Translations under genes and position numbers: made by a program | NCBI GenBank assembly: GCA_019454045.1 | Contig: SKCR01021370.1 | Coordinates: 1-64,000, forward strand | Reading direction: 5' to 3' | Source of the DNA: Zanthoxylum bungeanum | Lineage: Eukaryota; Streptophyta; Magnoliopsida; Sapindales; Rutaceae | Length of the DNA stretch: 64,000 nt | Shown here: positions 1-10,915 of the stretch, in pieces | Position numbering within the stretch: position 1 is the first letter of the stretch | Layout of the letters: each line of letters begins with the position of its first letter | Notes under the pieces: model-generated | What the model was told of the DNA's origin: nothing | Database searches by the model: none | Seen by the model: only the letters and a program-made list of their open reading frames with translations

Positions 1-202
1 AAGTGATCAGCTCCCACAAGAGAGTTTCAAGAATCAAAATGATAAAGGAAACAAGTTTCTATTGAGAATCAGAAGTTTAAAAAGTAAACAACAAAAGCAC
101 ACAGTGTCATCAAATGACTTTGATACATCTTCCGCCGAGACAATTCATTCAGCCATCTCCTTCACTTCTAAACTTTTCTTGTCAGCAGCAGCAGCAGCAT
201 CA

Positions 203-361
203 TCATTGCTGAGAAACCGGATAGTTCCGGTAATTCAAGGAATGCAACCAAAGAACCACAACTCGTTCCTTCTGTTTTGTTCGAGCGATGTGCGAGTAAA
301 TGTGCTTCATATTGAAGCTTTCTGCTTCTTCTTCGTAGGCTTTCATTGATAACCATCGCCA
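203..361 (-). CDS. Possible terminal exon of an unidentified host gene
   Basis: Read on the minus strand, a splice-acceptor-like sequence (a pyrimidine-rich stretch ending in TTTGCAG) sits just before an open stretch of 52 codons that ends in TGA at 203-205. The predicted peptide starts WRWLSMKAYEEEAESF and ends LNYRNYPVSQQ. Its composition looks like real coding sequence, but I do not recognise the family. Downstream is a short GCT/CAG trinucleotide run. A different frame across the same bases gives a 64-residue ORF with a run of leucines, which looks less protein-like. No matching upstream exon could be joined with confidence, so this may equally be chance. Confidence 0.25.
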   Translation of the reverse strand, partial: WRWLSMKAYEEEAESFNMKHIYSHIARTKQKERVVVLWLHSLNYRNYPVSQQ

Positions 362-473
362 CTGCAAATAGAGACTACACCATCAACTTTTTCTTCAGAG
401 TTCAAAACTGCACTCTCTGATAAGTTCGATTATCCACAATAACACCAATTACTTTAAAGCCTCTTTTTAAAAA

Positions 474-776
474 CTAAACTAGCCATAACACTCTCTCTAT
501 CCCTATGCCAAGACGGATCAAGAGCAAAAACGTGAATAAATCACAAAACCTCTTAGCATTAAACGACGCAGTCACATGCGTATACCCAAGCAGTCCTGGA
601 AGGTTGGAATTAAGTCCCTCAATAAGACTAGGCGGGTAAATATAAAACTGACCCACGGCGCCAAGGCCCTTATTGGTTCTGCCGACCGGGACCAGTCGTA
701 TCGCTTGGGGTTGTCGATCGCCTTGGATGGTATTTTTTACCGTTGTTTTTTTTGGCGGTGGGGTCTGGTTCGTCAT
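474..776 (-). CDS. Unidentified 100-residue ORF, possible 5' exon
   Basis: A minus-strand ORF starts with ATG at 776. Its first 60 residues are rich in proline, lysine, glutamine and glycine; the last 40 are hydrophobic and look like read-through into an intron. A short upstream ORF (about 31 codons, beginning MEKAETKHPE) ends just before it, so this could be a transcript with an upstream ORF. It lies in the same orientation as the exon candidate at 203-361. I do not recognise either product. The Tat element at 1115 is inserted only a few hundred bases upstream of this start, where a promoter would lie. Confidence 0.22.
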   Translation of the reverse strand: MTNQTPPPKKTTVKNTIQGDRQPQAIRLVPVGRTNKGLGAVGQFYIYPPSLIEGLNSNLPGLLGYTHVTASFNAKRFCDLFTFLLLIRLGIGIERVLWLV

Positions 777-1109
777 GGGAGGTGCTGGTGATTATGAACA
801 TCTTTAGCCTTTTGGGATCTGGTGGCAACGGCAATTTCGGGGTGTTTGGTTTCTGCCTTTTCCATTTTCAGTTATCTCAAGCTCTCACTAATCCCCTGAT
901 AAAAACCCTGGCGCAGGTAAACAGAAACAAAACCCAAAACGACAGACCATTGTTTTGCTTGGAATTACTAACTTGAAAATTTAAATGAGATTAGAATTAT
1001 TGATTAATATATGTGTGAGTTCAATATTTTTAAGTTTTTTATTGCGTCACTTTATGATTCTGATTTTAAGTTTTGTGTCATTTATAATTTTTTTTTTTGT
1101 TATATTATA

Positions 1110-1114
1110 AAATT
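1110..1114. repeat. Left target-site duplication of the Tat element (aaatt)
   Basis: The five bases aaatt directly precede the TG of the left LTR and recur at 10911-10915 directly after the CA of the right LTR. This fixes both ends of the insertion. Confidence 0.9.
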
Positions 1115-1872
1115 TGTTGATGGTATTTTCAAATTCTATGTTAGTTAAGGAATACGCCAGGGGTAGGAGGGTAAATTCCCTTCTTGGTCAAAATCATTAA
1201 AAAATCGACCCGACCACATGAGTGAGGGCCCGAGCACTTGATGATAGGTGACCGACCACTTTGGTTCGGATTACCAAGCATTATCAGATCGGTGGCAGCA
1301 TTCTCAGTTCAAATGACTATCATGACCGACCTCATGAAGACTGACCAGATAGCGAGGCGTGTTCAGGAAGGTAGAGCATCCTATTTTCTCGGATAAGGTG
1401 ACAAATTATCCTACTTTCACGGGGAGAACTGATAAAATCAGTATCTTAATGGGACAAAAGGAGTAAAGATAGTTTGAAATCAGGAATCCTTGTGGAAGAA
1501 GGAGATTGACTCAACTGGGAACCCTTGTAAAAGAAGAAATCTGATTTCTGTATTATTATAAATAGAAGGGTAGAGTATATGTAATGGGCATCAGAATCAA
1601 GAGGAAGATCACTACGATCAAGCTTGTAAACATAAGAGATATCAGAGAAGTATATCTCAGTAATAAAAATATCATTCTGTTCGTGTCCGTGGACGTAGGT
1701 TGGACCTGATCCGCCGAACCACGTTAAATCTCCTTGTTGATTGGTGTGTTTATCTGTCTTTTGCTAAATTTGCTTTTGGTTCCCCTTTAACCGAACAAAT
1801 TCACTATTGAGGGAGAATTGTCTCGGGAGTAATATTCCCATATTGCCCTGAGACCAAAATCCGCCGTCAACA
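1115..1872 (+). repeat. 5' LTR of the Tat element
   Basis: This 758-bp repeat starts TG and ends CA and is about 97% identical to 10154-10910. Most differences are C/T or G/A transitions, as expected from methylated-cytosine decay. A TATA-like motif lies about 440 bp in. Confidence 0.93.
1554..1565 (+). promoter_or_regulatory. TATA-like box in the 5' LTR
   Basis: The sequence tattataaatag is kept unchanged in both LTRs (second copy at 10593-10604). It is the best candidate for the core promoter driving the element's genomic RNA; no transcript evidence is available. Confidence 0.4.
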
Positions 1873-1874
1873 GT

Positions 1875-1892
1875 TGGCGCCGTCTGTGGGGA
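1875..1892 (+). other. Primer-binding site of the Tat element
   Basis: Two bases after the 5' LTR comes TGGCGCCGTCTGTGGGGA. Plant Tat and Athila elements have a TGGCGCC primer-binding site at this place, usually matched to tRNA-Asp. The exact tRNA was not checked. Confidence 0.7.
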
Positions 1893-1926
1893 ATTTCACG
1901 ACAAAAAGTAGTTCACGAAAAAGACA

Positions 1927-4890
1927 ATGTCAGAAGGCGGAAATCATCAGTCATCAGGGAGTCCAGCTACGGACTGGATGAAAAAAATGGAAGAAAGCAT
2001 GAAATCCATGATAGATCGACTGGAGATAATGGAAGGAATGAACAACGAGAGACCGGAAGCCGGGACCAGCCGAAGAAAATGTGAAAAAGCAGAAGGTAAA
2101 AGAATTGCGGATATGAGTGAAGACGATGAACCCATGAGGAAGGGTCCCTACGGGATAAAATCCGTAGTCGTAGAAAAAGATTCACAAACAGAGAACACAT
2201 GGGAAGAAGAAGAAAGAAGACAATCGCCAGATTCCTCCTATGATAGTCTCCGCGACTCCAGAGGAAAAGACAGGGAGTATGGCGAGAATGTGCGGGAAAC
2301 TTCAAGGCATGAAGAGCACCGCACCCGGGGCAATAGACGCGAAGAGGGACACAGAAAGCGACATGGCAGCGCAAGTAGTGAGATGAAGTCTTGGCTAAAA
2401 AAAGAGATGGCCAAATGAGGGGTAAGCCTCAAGACTAATGCAGGAGATACCCGGGACGGTGAGGAGGAATCTCCCCTCACAGAAGAAATAAGGTCGGCAA
2501 AGTTCCCAAGGCGATTCAACATGCCAACCATGACGCCATACAAGGGTCATACCGACCCAAAATCCCACATTGAGAGCTTTGTCCTATTAATGGAAGTCCA
2601 ATTAGTAGTAGGAGATGCCATCTGCAAAGTATTCCCCCTGACCTTGGGCGGATCCGCCATCATATGGTATAGAAGTCTGGCCCCGGGGAGCATCGAAAGC
2701 TTCACACAACTTAAAAAGTCGTTCATTCGGCACTTCAAGGGGGTCTGCGTCCCTAAAAAAACAATTGGAGAGTTAAGACTCATGAAGCAAGGAGAGGACG
2801 AGCCCCTAAAAACTTTCATTGAGAGGTACCACAATATGGTACTCGAAGTCGGAGGATATGAATCCCTTGAGGCCTTGGAAAGTTTAAAAGGAGCCTTAAG
2901 GGTCAGAAAACTGTGGACTCACTTAAAGATCCAGGACACACAAGATTATGCTACCGCTCTGGAAGTAGCCCGAAAGTTCGTCTCATTAGAAAACGAAGAA
3001 AAGATCTCCCGAAGGGGGACAGTTGTCAAAGAAAGGACGACAAGGGCAGAGGCCCCCCACCGGCCAGATAGGGAGTTCAGAAAACTCCTCCCGAGACGCA
3101 AGGAATTCAAACCAATGTCTCGGAATGACCAGGAAAGAAGAGTCCCGACCCAAGTAAACCACGTAGTCCGGGAAGAAACATATATTCCCCTGAGCAAGCC
3201 ACCAGGGCAGATCATCATGGAGATACAAGGAAAGGGCCTCTTGATAGAACCCGACCTCAAGAGATTTCCCCTAGATAAAAGGAATAAGAAATCTTATTGC
3301 ATACATCATAATCTGAGGGGACATACAGCGGACGAGTGCAAAGATTTACGGGAACAGATGGAAGACCTAGCCCGGAATGAGTACTTAAATAATTATATTG
3401 ACCATGAAGCTATGGCGGCCAGACAAAAGGCACGAAGCCGACAGGTGAACATCATCGCCGGAGGGAAGACACTGGCCGGAGACTCTAACCGGTCAAGAAA
3501 CAATTATAGCCGAGCTCGGGGGACGGAGGTGCTGGAGACAGAACGGTCCTCGATACAACGAGGAGGTCGGTCGGTACCCATAATGTTCACCGATGAGGAT
3601 GCTCGAGGGGTGAGTTTCCCCCATGACGATGCATTAATAATCAAGGCGACAATCGGTGGCTCAGAAGTGGATAGAATCTTGGTAGATCTTGGAAGCGCAG
3701 TAGACATAATCTCCAAGGAAGCTTTAGAGGGCCTGTGAGTAGAGTATGCAACTCTAACCGACGACGGCACCCCCCTGTACGGCTTCGGGGGCTCAACGGT
3801 CGTCCCACTGGGAATGATACAATTGGCCATGACGATCGGGACTCACCCCAGAACCCGGACGATCATGATAAATTTCACAGTGGTGGACTGCATGAGCAGT
3901 TACCAAGTCATTGTCGGCCGTCCTTTCATGATGAAGACAAAGGCCGCGATGTCATGCTATTACCTAAAGCTGAAATTCCCCACCCAGGAAGGAATCAGAA
4001 TCGTATGAGGGAGTAAGAAAGTAGCCCGCAGCTATTTCGCCACTCTCTCGCGAGAAACCCTATGCGTTGAAGTAGGTACCAGGAAAAGGCAGGAGAATGA
4101 AGACGGAGAAGAAGCAAGTGGGGATCCAGGTCTTCGGCCAAACAAAGTTGCCCGGATGGGAACGATCGAAGAATTGGAAGGTATAGAACTTTTCGGACCC
4201 GGGAAGGGCATAAAAATTGGGGGAAACTTAGACAAAAACCTGAAACAGGGCCTGCTGGAATGTCTTAAGGAGTACCCAGACATCTTCGCATGGGGGCACG
4301 ACGACATGCCCGTGATTGACCCGAAATTCATCAATCATCGCTTAACAGTAAGCCCGTCACACAAGCCAGTCAAGCAGAAAAGAAGAACCTTCAATCAGGA
4401 ACGGTGCAGGACAGTAGCGACCGAGGTGGACAAATTATTGAAAGCTGGTTTCATCAGAGAAGTAAAATACCCGGAGTGGGTATCAAACATGGTACTGGTG
4501 AAAAAGTCAAACGGAAAGTGGAGGATGTGTGTGGATTTCACCGACCTGAATAAGGCATGCCCGAAAGACAGCTTCCCACTGCCAAACGTAGATCAACTGG
4601 TAGATGCAACAGCCTGCCAGAGACTGCTAAGCTTTATGGACGCCTTCTCAGGATACAACCAGGTTAAGATACACCCTGCGGACGAGGAGAAGACAACTTT
4701 TGTCACCGATCAGAGGCTTTACTGTTATAAAGTAATGCCCTTCGGATTAAAGAACGCAGGAGCCAAGTGGGAAGGGTCCTACAAAATTGCAGAGGTGGTA
4801 AGGCCGGGGGTCTACATCTTGGAACAGCTGGATGTCACGCGATTAAGGAAACCCTGGAATGCCGAAATGTTAAGAAAATACTTTCAATAG
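1927..4890 (+). pseudogene. gag-protease-reverse transcriptase polyprotein of the Tat element, broken
   Basis: A single reading frame of 988 codons runs from the ATG at 1927 to the TAG at 4888-4890, interrupted by three in-frame TGA codons at 2416, 3736 and 4006. In order it holds an acidic/basic gag N-terminus, the gag core (PTMTPYKGHTDPKSH..., then GGSAIIWYRSL), a CIHH-type zinc region near 3298, an aspartic protease with DLG in place of the usual D-S/T-G near 3690, and the N-terminal half of RT (KWRMCVDFTDLNKACPKDSF, FPLPNVDQLVD). The RT ends at MPFGLKNAGA and jumps at about 4760, still in frame, to a tail (KWEGSYKIAEVVRPG...WNAEMLRKYF) that in full-length elements follows integrase. The RT YxDD box, RNase H and integrase are therefore missing. 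It cannot make functional enzymes. Confidence 0.9.
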
Positions 4891-5305
4891 ATTCTTTTTT
4901 TTTTGCAGCAACCCGACAAAGGGATATGAGCTCGATGTAAAGCCTTTCTCGAAATATCCACAGAGAGCTGTAAGAAGGGCAATATTCCCCCGAATATGAA
5001 TAAAACTTTCTCTTTTTAGAAATTTCACCCGCTCTCTTGATTAAAATGGAAAGCCATATTCAAAATTTTGGGGGCACACTCGACACAATATTCCAGGGTC
5101 AAAGCACTAAGTCGGCAACAAACCGACCAAACTGGCAAAAAATCAAGGGATAAAAAGCACGACAGGAGCACAGAGACCCTTCGATTTACAGGGGACATTT
5201 CGAGACAGAAATCGCAAAGAAGGGGATACCCCCTGAAGATGGCCTTACCAGGCCAATTTGGGAAGGATGGAGCAGAGAATGTGCCCGCATATATTCCACC
5301 TACTT
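4891..5305 (+). other. Non-coding stretch after pol in the Tat element
   Basis: No ORF of note was found. It begins with a T-run followed by GCAG, which resembles a splice acceptor, and passes directly into the tandem repeats. Confidence 0.6.
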
Positions 5306-5995
5306 GATTGATGGATCCGCGAGAAGTATAGCACGGGGAGGGATGATACCCCCATGGCATTTGCTTGCTCCAGTGTTACCAAACACAAGGAAGAATATGC
5401 CATTAGTGTCTCGGACACTCTCTGATCCCCACCGACCTGATTGATGGATTCGCGAGAAGCATAGCACGGGGAGGGATGATACCCCGTGGCGTTTGCTTGC
5501 TCCAGTGTTACCGAACACAAGGAGGAATATGCCCTTAGTGTCTCGGACACTCTCTGATCCCCACCGACCTGATTGATGGATCCGCGAGAAGCATAACACG
5601 GGGAAGGATGATACCCCCGTGGCGTTTGCTTGCTCCGGTGTTACCGAACACAAGGAGGAATATGCCCTTAGTGTCTCGGACACTCTCTGATCCTCACCTA
5701 CCTGATTGATGGATCCGCGAGAAGCATAGCACGGGGAGGGATGATACCCTTGTGGCGATTGCTTGCTCCAGTGTTACCGAACATAAGGAGGAACATGCCC
5801 TTAATGTCTTGGACACTTTTTGATCCATATTCATTGATCACTCGGATCCAAGAGAAGTATAGCCCGAGGAGGGATTGTGCCCCCGTAGCGTATGCTTGCT
5901 CCAGCGTTGTAAGGAGGAGCCCTCGAACGATACACAAGCTCCATGGAGACCTGAAATATAGAGGATGTGCCCTTACCATTCTAAACGCTCTCTGA
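5306..5995. repeat. Tandem repeat, unit about 132 bp, five copies
   Basis: Each unit begins gattgatggatccgcgagaa and contains agcacggggagggatgatac and a cggacactctctgatcc end. Units start at 5306, 5439, 5571 and 5703, and a fifth diverged unit starts near 5830. Copies two to four are almost identical and the outer copies are more worn, as expected for unequal exchange. The block sits between pol and the antisense ORF, a region known in Tat/Ogre elements as a source of satellite DNA. Antisense ORFs across it are artefacts of the repetition. Confidence 0.9.
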
Positions 5996-6261
5996 TCCAA
6001 ATCCTGGTTCGCCGGGACTCTGAATTGAAAGATTCAGAATTGTGTTTTGGAGACCTCGGACATGACGCTGTTTTGAGGCATCTGTGTTGTTGTTTATACT
6101 TGCGAAACGTTTTGTTTTGGGATAAGCGATAAGTCGCCCGCGCCTTTTAATTTTATTTTCCAGAGATTTATTTTTGTTTTTCGCTGGTCTGGTAAGGGGA
6201 CGCCCGTGCCAGATTCTGTAGGGCTTCAAAAGGTTGATTCACTTCCCTTCTGAATAAGTCC

Positions 6262-6572
6262 CACTTGATTAATCGGCTCGGGGCTGGATTCGTTCCGCCG
6301 AGGCCACTTGATTAATCGGCTCGGGGCTGGATTCGTTCTGCCGAGGCCACTTGATTAATCGGCTCGGGGCTGGATTCGTTCCGCCGAGGCCGCTTGGTTA
6401 ATCGACTCAAGGCTGGATTCGTTCCGCCGAGGTCAGGTGTTTCTTTCCGGCTCGGGTCTACTCTTGTACCACCGAGACCGATGTTTCTTTTCGGCTCAGG
6501 GCTGGATTTTGTTCCGCCGAGGCCACTTTGTTTCTCTCAGCTCGGGGTCGGGTTACGTCCCACCGAATCCAT
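6262..6572. repeat. Tandem repeat, unit 43 bp, three clear copies plus degenerate ones
   Basis: The unit cacttgattaatcggctcgg continues into ggctggattcgttccgccga. It starts at 6262, 6305, 6348 and (diverged) 6391. After that the core 'ggctcgggnctgg...ccgccgag' recurs in weaker form to about 6572. This is a second, independent repeat array in the same 3' region of the Tat element. Confidence 0.85.
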
Positions 6573-6859
6573 CCTTTTAGTCTGGGGACGCAACATTCCC
6601 AGAGCCAAGTGATTCCCCCAAAAATAAAGTATTTCGACTAGCTCGGGATCGATTCTTGTCCACTGAATGATTTCATTTTCAGTTCATGTTATCCCCTCAC
6701 AGACGGGTCTCAAGTGTTCGTTTGAAGGGAGTCGTGCAGAGCAAATTACGAAGAATAAGAGAAAAGAACAGAAACACATAAAATATATTTAAACAGAGTA
6801 TGAAATGTCGTTACAAGAAAAGTGAAGTTTACACAGGGCCCCATCCGGGTTACCCCTTG

Positions 6860-9279
6860 TCAGTCAGCCCGCACAGGGGCAGGCGGTTCTTCCTCAGCAG
6901 GCTCAGATGACGGATGGCTCGGCTCGGCCTCGGAAGGTGGGATAATAGCTCCTGCATCGACGACTTGGGAGGCCCCGAAAGTTACGGTTTCAGGGACAGG
7001 AACATGAACCTCAGACCGGACCTCTTCAGGAGCAGGAGCCTCAGATCGATCCTCTTCAGGAGCCGAGGCGATCGAAATATGATCAGGATCCATCACTTCC
7101 TCGGAAGAATGGGGGAGCCATTCCTTAAGCTCCTCTTCTGAGATTTTCCCCTTGCAGAAGCGGATGGCCGCATGGATAGGCCCCATATCAAGGCTGGGCA
7201 GTACCATCGGAATAATTTCAGCACAATCACCGACCCCTTCGAGACGGATGGATTCCCTCTCGACCTCCAACTCAAGTCCTCTTCTCTTAAGCTCGGCACG
7301 AGCCCGTTCCAATTCCTCATCTTTGGCCCTCATCTTGGATTCAACACTACGCACTTCCACCTGCAGGATCCTGTTATCAGCCTGGGCAGCCTCCAAGTCC
7401 TTCTTGGCGGCCTCAACATTTTTCCTCTCTAAAGAGACAGCAGCCCGAAGAGCTTTGTTTGTTGTATGAGCCTCAACAGCAGCCCGCTCCAGATTTTTTA
7501 TGTTCTATTCCTTGCGAGCCAGCTCGGCTTCCGTTTCAGAAAGTCGGTTCTGAAGCCTCTGGGCTTGGCCACCCTCGGACAGAAGGCTCAGGAGAAGATC
7601 CTTATTCTTGGCTACAAGGTAGGTCGCCTGCCAAAAAGAAACAGAGAATTAGAAATCAAACTAAGTTATGAACTCAATGCGGAGATAAAAGAAGAAAAAT
7701 AACTACCTTTGCCATCTGAGAACACAACAAGGTAACCACATCCTCGGGAGAGAGATCTTCGTATCTCAGAATTTTGGCCGGAGGAACCGCCTCGGCCAGC
7801 TCATTCATGGCCGGCACCAGATGAGAAGTGGCCTCCCGAATGTCCTGACCAAGGTCGTCTATGCCAAGAATCACGGCGCCTTTCTGTTTTTTAGAGGAAC
7901 CCTCCGGCACTCTTTTCTCTTTCCGGACGGGCTGCCTCTTGCTCAGGATCCGTTCCTCCTCCACCTCCCGGACCAGCTCGGATTCCTCCGCCCCGAATTG
8001 ACGCTTCCTTTTTCTAGTAGGTTTTGATGGGCTGGAAGTTCGGGCCGAAACTGTTGGCGATACCCTGAAAGGTGAAGACAAGCTTTGGATAGCCAACGGG
8101 GCCGCTTCTTCAGTCACTCCTCTGGCCTCAGCAGTCAATGGCCGTCTCCGAGAGGATCCGGCCCCAATCTGGCCAGTTTTCTTTGTCACACCAGCCAGTT
8201 GATCAAGATACTTTGGCCTTTTCGACATACCTACAAGACAAGAAGGGTGGTCAGACCAGAATTTGGGCAAATTCAAAACTATCACCATGCTAAGCAAACA
8301 AAGGATAGGTTATGGGGTTAGTGAAGCCTACCTATCCGCCCCTGGACCTTCGGAGGAGCGATCTGAATCAAGCCCGACTCGACAAAGGCCGTATCATTGA
8401 CCAATTGCTTCCAATGGTCGGTATAATTCCGAGCCCAGCGCACCCGCCCCCGGACCTGATGGGAGACTTGGGAGCATCCCTCCAACAAGCTGGGAGGAGT
8501 TAAAGAAGTTAGGATCTAAAGCATAAAAGCTAAGGGTAGGAACACTAAGGGTTAGACTCCTGACCTCCCGCTTTGAAAATATCCGGAACCGAAACATCCT
8601 CTACATATGATCGCAGAACCCGTCCCCAGTCTCCGGTGGCCCAGAACCAAAGATCTTTGAAGTTTTTGTTGGAATCAGGGAGTTTGCGAACGACGTTAGA
8701 CGATTCGGCGTAAGCAGAAAGATAGTACCAGCCATGGTATGCTTTGGGGTTGGCCTTCAACCGATATAATCTCTTCACCTCTTCCAGGGAAGGTTCCCCA
8801 AGCCCCGCCCGGTGCCAGACCACATGTAAGCCGGCAAAAATCCTCCAACTATTCAGGCTCAGTTGAAAGAGGGCGATCTCCATCTCGGCAAGCATTGGCA
8901 AACGAAGTCCGCACTCAAAGAAAGCTGGAAGAAGTGCCACCGAGCCCTCATCAGGTTGACTAGCACGATCCATCGGACCGGGGACTTCAAGGGCGATATC
9001 TATCGAGATATCATATCGCTGCCGGAGCAGTGCTAGGTCATCTTCAGTCATTTTTTATGGACGATCCATATCCAAAGACGAGCAGTCGAAATCACCGGGC
9101 TCTGGGTCATTTCGAGGTACTCTCTGATGGTAAGAATCTTGTTCAATTTCAGAGTGGGTGGGGGTAGTGTCAAGGTCCTCTATGCTTGGAGCCCCCGAAA
9201 TCGAGGAGAGCTCTTCAACGGGGGTCGAAGGTCTAGCAGGGTTTGCAGAGGAAGACCTATTGTCAGACATCCATGACAT
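6860..9279 (-). pseudogene. Antisense additional ORF of the Tat element (gypsy-type 'transposase' family)
   Basis: A spliced minus-strand gene can be read in four exons: about 9279-8564, 8455-8333, 8231-7707 and 7627-6860, with GT...AG borders that keep frame. Exon 1 holds a conserved block (FFECGLRLPML, ...NSWRIFAGLHVVW, ...WFWATGDWG) typical of the Pfam family 'putative gypsy type transposon' (Transposase_28). Exon 2 encodes WARNYTDHWKQLVNDTAFVE. Exon 3 is basic and nuclear-signal-like (KPTRKRKRQF). Exon 4 is a long coiled coil followed by SLDMGPIHAAIRFCKGKIS and a proline/glutamate-rich tail. Breaks are an in-frame TAA at 9055-9057 and a TAG at 7505-7507. Its function is unknown; despite the family name no transposase activity is established. 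Position and orientation match the antisense ORFs of Grande and Retand elements. Confidence 0.8.
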
Positions 9280-10136
9280 CCGAGAAATAAAGAGGGAGGG
9301 GAAGTCAGTCTATAGCTAAATTCTAAAAACGGCCAGGGATTCCGGAAAGGCTAAACTTGTGGGTTCTAAATGCCCTAGACAATATTAAACAAGCCATAAA
9401 TCTCTCCCTAGCAGCACAAAACCAAAAGCAAAAAAAAAACGGGGGGGGGGGGGGAGGCGAAACGAAAGGAACAAAAGGGGGCAGGATTCGCAACACATAA
9501 AAAAAACAAAAGCCAGAAGGTCGTTCAGAAGACTTACTTGTTTCCTTTCAGAAGGATTGAGGATTGCTCGAAGCGGTCTGCTCGTTCTGAAGATTCACTG
9601 GTCGCAGCTAAAAAGGAAGAGTTCTCGTGGTTGGAAAAATCGAAGAATTCGCGAAAGAAGGCAACAGAGTTTTCTCCGTTTTGTTATAGTCTGAACGGTG
9701 CACTTGAGGCCGTTGGATCAAACGAGGGCGTCAGATGTACGCCGCGTGTCATCTTTAAAATGATCTTTCAAGATTAGATGGACGGCTGAGATTGGACGCC
9801 TTTTTTAAATGACCATAAACGGTCGGATTGTTTTTCCTTTGGCGGGAGATCGACGGATGGTTGACAAGTGGCAAGCTCCCGTTGAACCCTAGAAGTGATT
9901 TGATGAGCATTTAAACAGATGCGACGGTTGCGCGTCTCGAGGGGCAAAATTTCAGAAGGGTAATAAGGGAATTTCACCTCGGTAGGAAGAAAGTCAGGCC
10001 GAGCACCTGAGTCAGACCGATCAAGATAAAAATATAGGCCGTCAAAAATTTCTCCCTCAGAAGATCGGCTATGAGTTCATCCGCCACACCATTCTTGTGT
10101 AGTTCCCGGCACCAACTCGTATAACTCGTTGTAACC
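9280..10136. other. Non-coding 3' part of the Tat element
   Basis: No coding sequence was recognised. It probably includes the upstream region of the antisense ORF. It contains an A-run joined to a run of 15 G bases at about 9432-9454, a likely replication-slippage tract. Confidence 0.55.
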
Positions 10137-10153
10137 GAGAACTAGGGGACAGA
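10137..10153 (+). other. Polypurine tract of the Tat element
   Basis: gagaactaggggacaga, almost entirely purine, lies directly before the TG of the 3' LTR. This is where the plus-strand primer tract is expected. Confidence 0.6.
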
Positions 10154-10910
10154 TGTTGATGGTATTTTCAGATCCTATGTTAGTTAAGGAATATGCCAGA
10201 AGTAGGAGGGTAAATTCCCTTCTTGGTCAAAATCATTAAAAAACCGACCCGACCACATGAGTGAGGGCCCGAGCACTTGATGATAGGTGACCGACCACTT
10301 TGGTTCAGATTACCGAGCATTATCAGATCGGTGGCAGCATTCTCAGTTCAAATGACTATCATGACCGACCTCATGAAGACCGACCAGATAGCGAGGCGTG
10401 TTCAGGAAGGTAGAGCATCTTATTTTCTCGGATAAGGTGACAAATTATCCTACTTTCACGGGGAGAACTGATAAAATCAGTATCTTAATGGGACAAAAGG
10501 AGTAAAGATACTTTGAAATTAGGAATCCTTGTGGAAGAAGGAGATTGACTCAACTGGGAACCCTTGTAAAAGAAGGAATCTGATTTCTGTATTATTATAA
10601 ATAGAAGGGTAGAGTATATGTAATGTGCATCAGAATCAAGAGGAAGATCACTACGATCAAGCTTGTAAACATAAGAGATATCAGAGAAGTATATCTCAGT
10701 AATAAAAATATCATTATGTTCGTGTCCGTGGACGTAGGTTGGACCTGATCCGCCGAACCACGTTAAATCTCCTTGTTGATTGATGTGTTTATCTGTCTTT
10801 TGCTAAATTTGCTTTTGGTTCCCCCTTAACCGAACAAATTCACTATTGAAAGAGAATTGTCTCGGGAGTAATATTCCTAATTGCCCTGAAACCAAAATCC
10901 GTCGTCAACA
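10154..10910 (+). repeat. 3' LTR of the Tat element
   Basis: 757 bp, TG...CA, matching 1115-1872 with about 22 substitutions and one single-base gap by eye. It is followed by the target duplication aaatt. Confidence 0.93.
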
Positions 10911-10915
10911 AAATT

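Larger units (their letters stand above)
1115..10910 (+). mobile_element. Complete but decayed Ty3/gypsy retrotransposon, Tat lineage
   Basis: The element is 9.8 kb. It has two LTRs of about 757 bp beginning TGTTGATGG and ending TCAACA, a 5-bp target duplication (aaatt), a primer-binding site beginning TGGCGCC, gag-protease-RT on the plus strand, tandem repeats after pol, a spliced ORF on the opposite strand, and a purine tract before the right LTR. An antisense extra ORF between pol and the 3' LTR, preceded by variable tandem repeats, is known from Tat-lineage elements such as Grande and Retand. By eye the LTRs differ at about 22 positions plus a one-base gap, which suggests a fairly recent insertion. 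Three stop codons in gag-pol and loss of RNase H and integrase make it non-autonomous. Confidence 0.93.

Noticed and set aside
5306..5995. CRISPR array
   Set aside because: The repeats are head-to-tail without unique spacers, and the DNA is plant nuclear.
5025..6000. Antisense ORFs with repeating SLPVLCFSRIHQSGRWGSESV
   Set aside because: The repetition is only the 132-bp tandem repeat read in a frame that lacks stops.
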